Part shown: positions 63,230 through 64,000 of the stretch, piece after piece
Numbering within the stretch: the stretch's first letter is position 1
How the letters are laid out: every line of letters begins with the position of its first letter
Source: Desulfoscipio gibsoniae DSM 7213
GTDB lineage: Bacteria > Bacillota > Desulfotomaculia > Desulfotomaculales > Desulfallaceae
DNA: 64,000 nucleotides
Assembly: GCF_000233715.2 (NCBI RefSeq)
Contig: NC_021184.1
Location: 1,582,501-1,646,500, forward strand
Direction: 5' to 3'
The notes under the pieces: model-generated
Databases searched by the model: none
Told to the model about the DNA's origin: nothing
The model's input: the letters and a program-made list of their open reading frames with translations, nothing else
Made by a program: the position numbers and the translations under genes

Positions 63230-63655
63230 ATGAAAGATAAGCTTGCTGACTTTCTGGTTTTATTTAGGCGTGGCGAGGTTACTGGAATACATAATGAAAG
63301 AGAGGTGGAACTTAAAGAAATATGTAATAGCCTGGGGGGGCTTGACTGCAAAGTTTTCGACCCTTATATGGTATATTCGAATTTGGCTGATAACGGACTC
63401 TTGGTAAGGGTTGAAACTAAAAACCTTGATGGATCTTGGAGTATATTATTTTACTATCCAGTTGAAAAAAATAAAAACAATGTTAGAAGAAAAATTATCA
63501 ACTTTATATTGGACGAGGCTAGATACGATTACAAGTTATTAAAGAATGGCTATGCTGTCGTCACTAACAATAATGGTAATCTTAAACTTGCCTGCATCAG
63601 GAAGAGCCTGAAAAATACCATTAAGAGAAAAAGAAAATTCTTAAACAAAGCTTAA
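63230..63655 (+). CDS. Unknown protein under Moco-riboswitch control
   Basis: Not recognised. 141 residues, soluble, with a basic C-terminus (KSLKNTIKRKRKFLNKA) and an N-terminal MKDKLADFLVLFRRGEVTG. The middle reads like a mixed alpha/beta fold (LLVRVETKNLDGSWSILFYY). GGGGGGTG seven bases before the ATG at 63230 decides the start. As the first gene after two Moco-type riboswitches and directly before modA it is likely connected with molybdenum or tungsten metabolism; a regulatory or cofactor-related role is inferred from position only. Confidence 0.7.
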   Translation: MKDKLADFLVLFRRGEVTGIHNEREVELKEICNSLGGLDCKVFDPYMVYSNLADNGLLVRVETKNLDGSWSILFYYPVEKNKNNVRRKIINFILDEARYDYKLLKNGYAVVTNNNGNLKLACIRKSLKNTIKRKRKFLNKA

Positions 63656-63729
63656 CAAGAGTTTGCTCCCAATAGGTTAAGACTGTCTGTACCCAGGTCT
63701 CTAGAAACTTATAGCATAGGAGTGGGAAA

Positions 63730-64000
63730 ATGTTCACCAAAGTACTTAAGAAACTGTTATGTACCTTGACAGCCATTATTGTTACCGGGTCGGTAATGTT
63801 ATTAAGCGGGTGCAGCACCAAAGAAGAACAGCTTAATGTCTATGTTGCAGCCGGGTTGAAAAAACCAATGGAGAAAGTGATTACCGCTTTTCAGGAAGAA
63901 ACAGGCGTTAAAGTTACTCCCAACTACGGGCCATCCGGTGGACTTTATACTCAAATTAAAGAAGGACAACCATGTGATTTATACTTTTCAGCCGACTGGT
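63730..64000 (+). CDS. modA: Molybdate ABC transporter substrate-binding protein, 3' end cut by window
   Basis: The first 90 residues of a ModA/WtpA-type lipoprotein: signal peptide with lipobox LLSGC (Cys about residue 28), then LNVYVAAGLKKPMEKV, FQEETGVKV, YGPSGGLYTQIKEGQPCDLYFSAD, the ligand-contact motifs of the family. It binds molybdate or tungstate outside the cell for an ABC importer whose permease and ATPase genes should follow the window. AGGAGTGGG precedes the ATG. Riboswitch control upstream supports the assignment. Confidence 0.9.
   Translation, partial: MFTKVLKKLLCTLTAIIVTGSVMLLSGCSTKEEQLNVYVAAGLKKPMEKVITAFQEETGVKVTPNYGPSGGLYTQIKEGQPCDLYFSADW

Overview
The window looks like chromosome of an endospore-forming, anaerobic, low/mid-GC Firmicute, most like the Desulfotomaculum/Peptococcaceae group. 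The reasons are spoVT, a spore-coat-type manganese catalase, an hdrCBA heterodisulfide-reductase set, a sporulation-type PAS kinase, many ferredoxin-like and molybdoenzyme genes, and a dispersed repeat family (core GGAAGCA-GGGGACGGTTC-TTGCTTCC) that I associate from memory with such genomes. No dsr, apr or rRNA genes are present, so sulfate reduction and exact taxonomy cannot be shown. I saw no tRNA, rRNA or CRISPR array.

Layout. 1-8.4 kb: a sugar-nucleotide block on the + strand: PHP phosphoesterase, two GDP-mannose pyrophosphorylases, phosphomannomutase, an FtsX/LolD-type ABC exporter and galU. 8.4-16.1 kb: phosphate control, with a phoB-phoR pair converging on a pstSCAB-phoU operon that carries a recognisable Pho box. 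16.5-24.7 kb: spoVT, a cyclase-family hydrolase, gnd-zwf, aconitase, an IS605-type TnpB remnant with its right-end hairpin, Mn-catalase and a small unknown protein. 24.8-32.2 kb: a sodium/solute symporter with small partner, a ferredoxin, a SWIM-SNF2 helicase, a zinc/winged-helix protein and a DUF2520 oxidoreductase. 32.3-36 kb: a CoA-transferase gene with a sigma-54-type promoter and palindromic upstream sites, followed by a sigma-54 activator. 36-47 kb: tandem ynfA genes, a cysteine-poor glutamate-synthase-like protein, a xanthine-dehydrogenase-type operon, a DUF438/hemerythrin/PAS protein, a PflX-like radical SAM protein, a phosphoribosyltransferase, a ykuS-like gene, and marR with a small TRASH-like membrane protein.

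47-64 kb: a secreted beta-propeller protein, a multi-PAS histidine kinase, remnants (a mug-type glycosylase tail), hdrCBA, and then an 817-residue protein joining a cyclic-nucleotide-binding domain, a degenerate AAA+ domain and a membrane polyferredoxin. This is the most unusual protein here. NudC and two tandem DUF3231-like genes follow. The right edge holds two consecutive Moco-type riboswitches, each followed by an intrinsic terminator, ahead of an unknown gene and modA (cut by the window end). The molybdate-uptake control fits the presence of a molybdopterin hydroxylase operon in the same window.

A theme through the window is the short repeat family: about ten copies, several at gene 3' ends. 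In three genes (cyclase, the fusion protein, nudC) the repeat itself encodes the last roughly ten residues. Starts were moved from the longest possible reading frame wherever a well-placed ribosome-binding site supports a downstream codon. All functional names rest on remembered family motifs, not on database searches.
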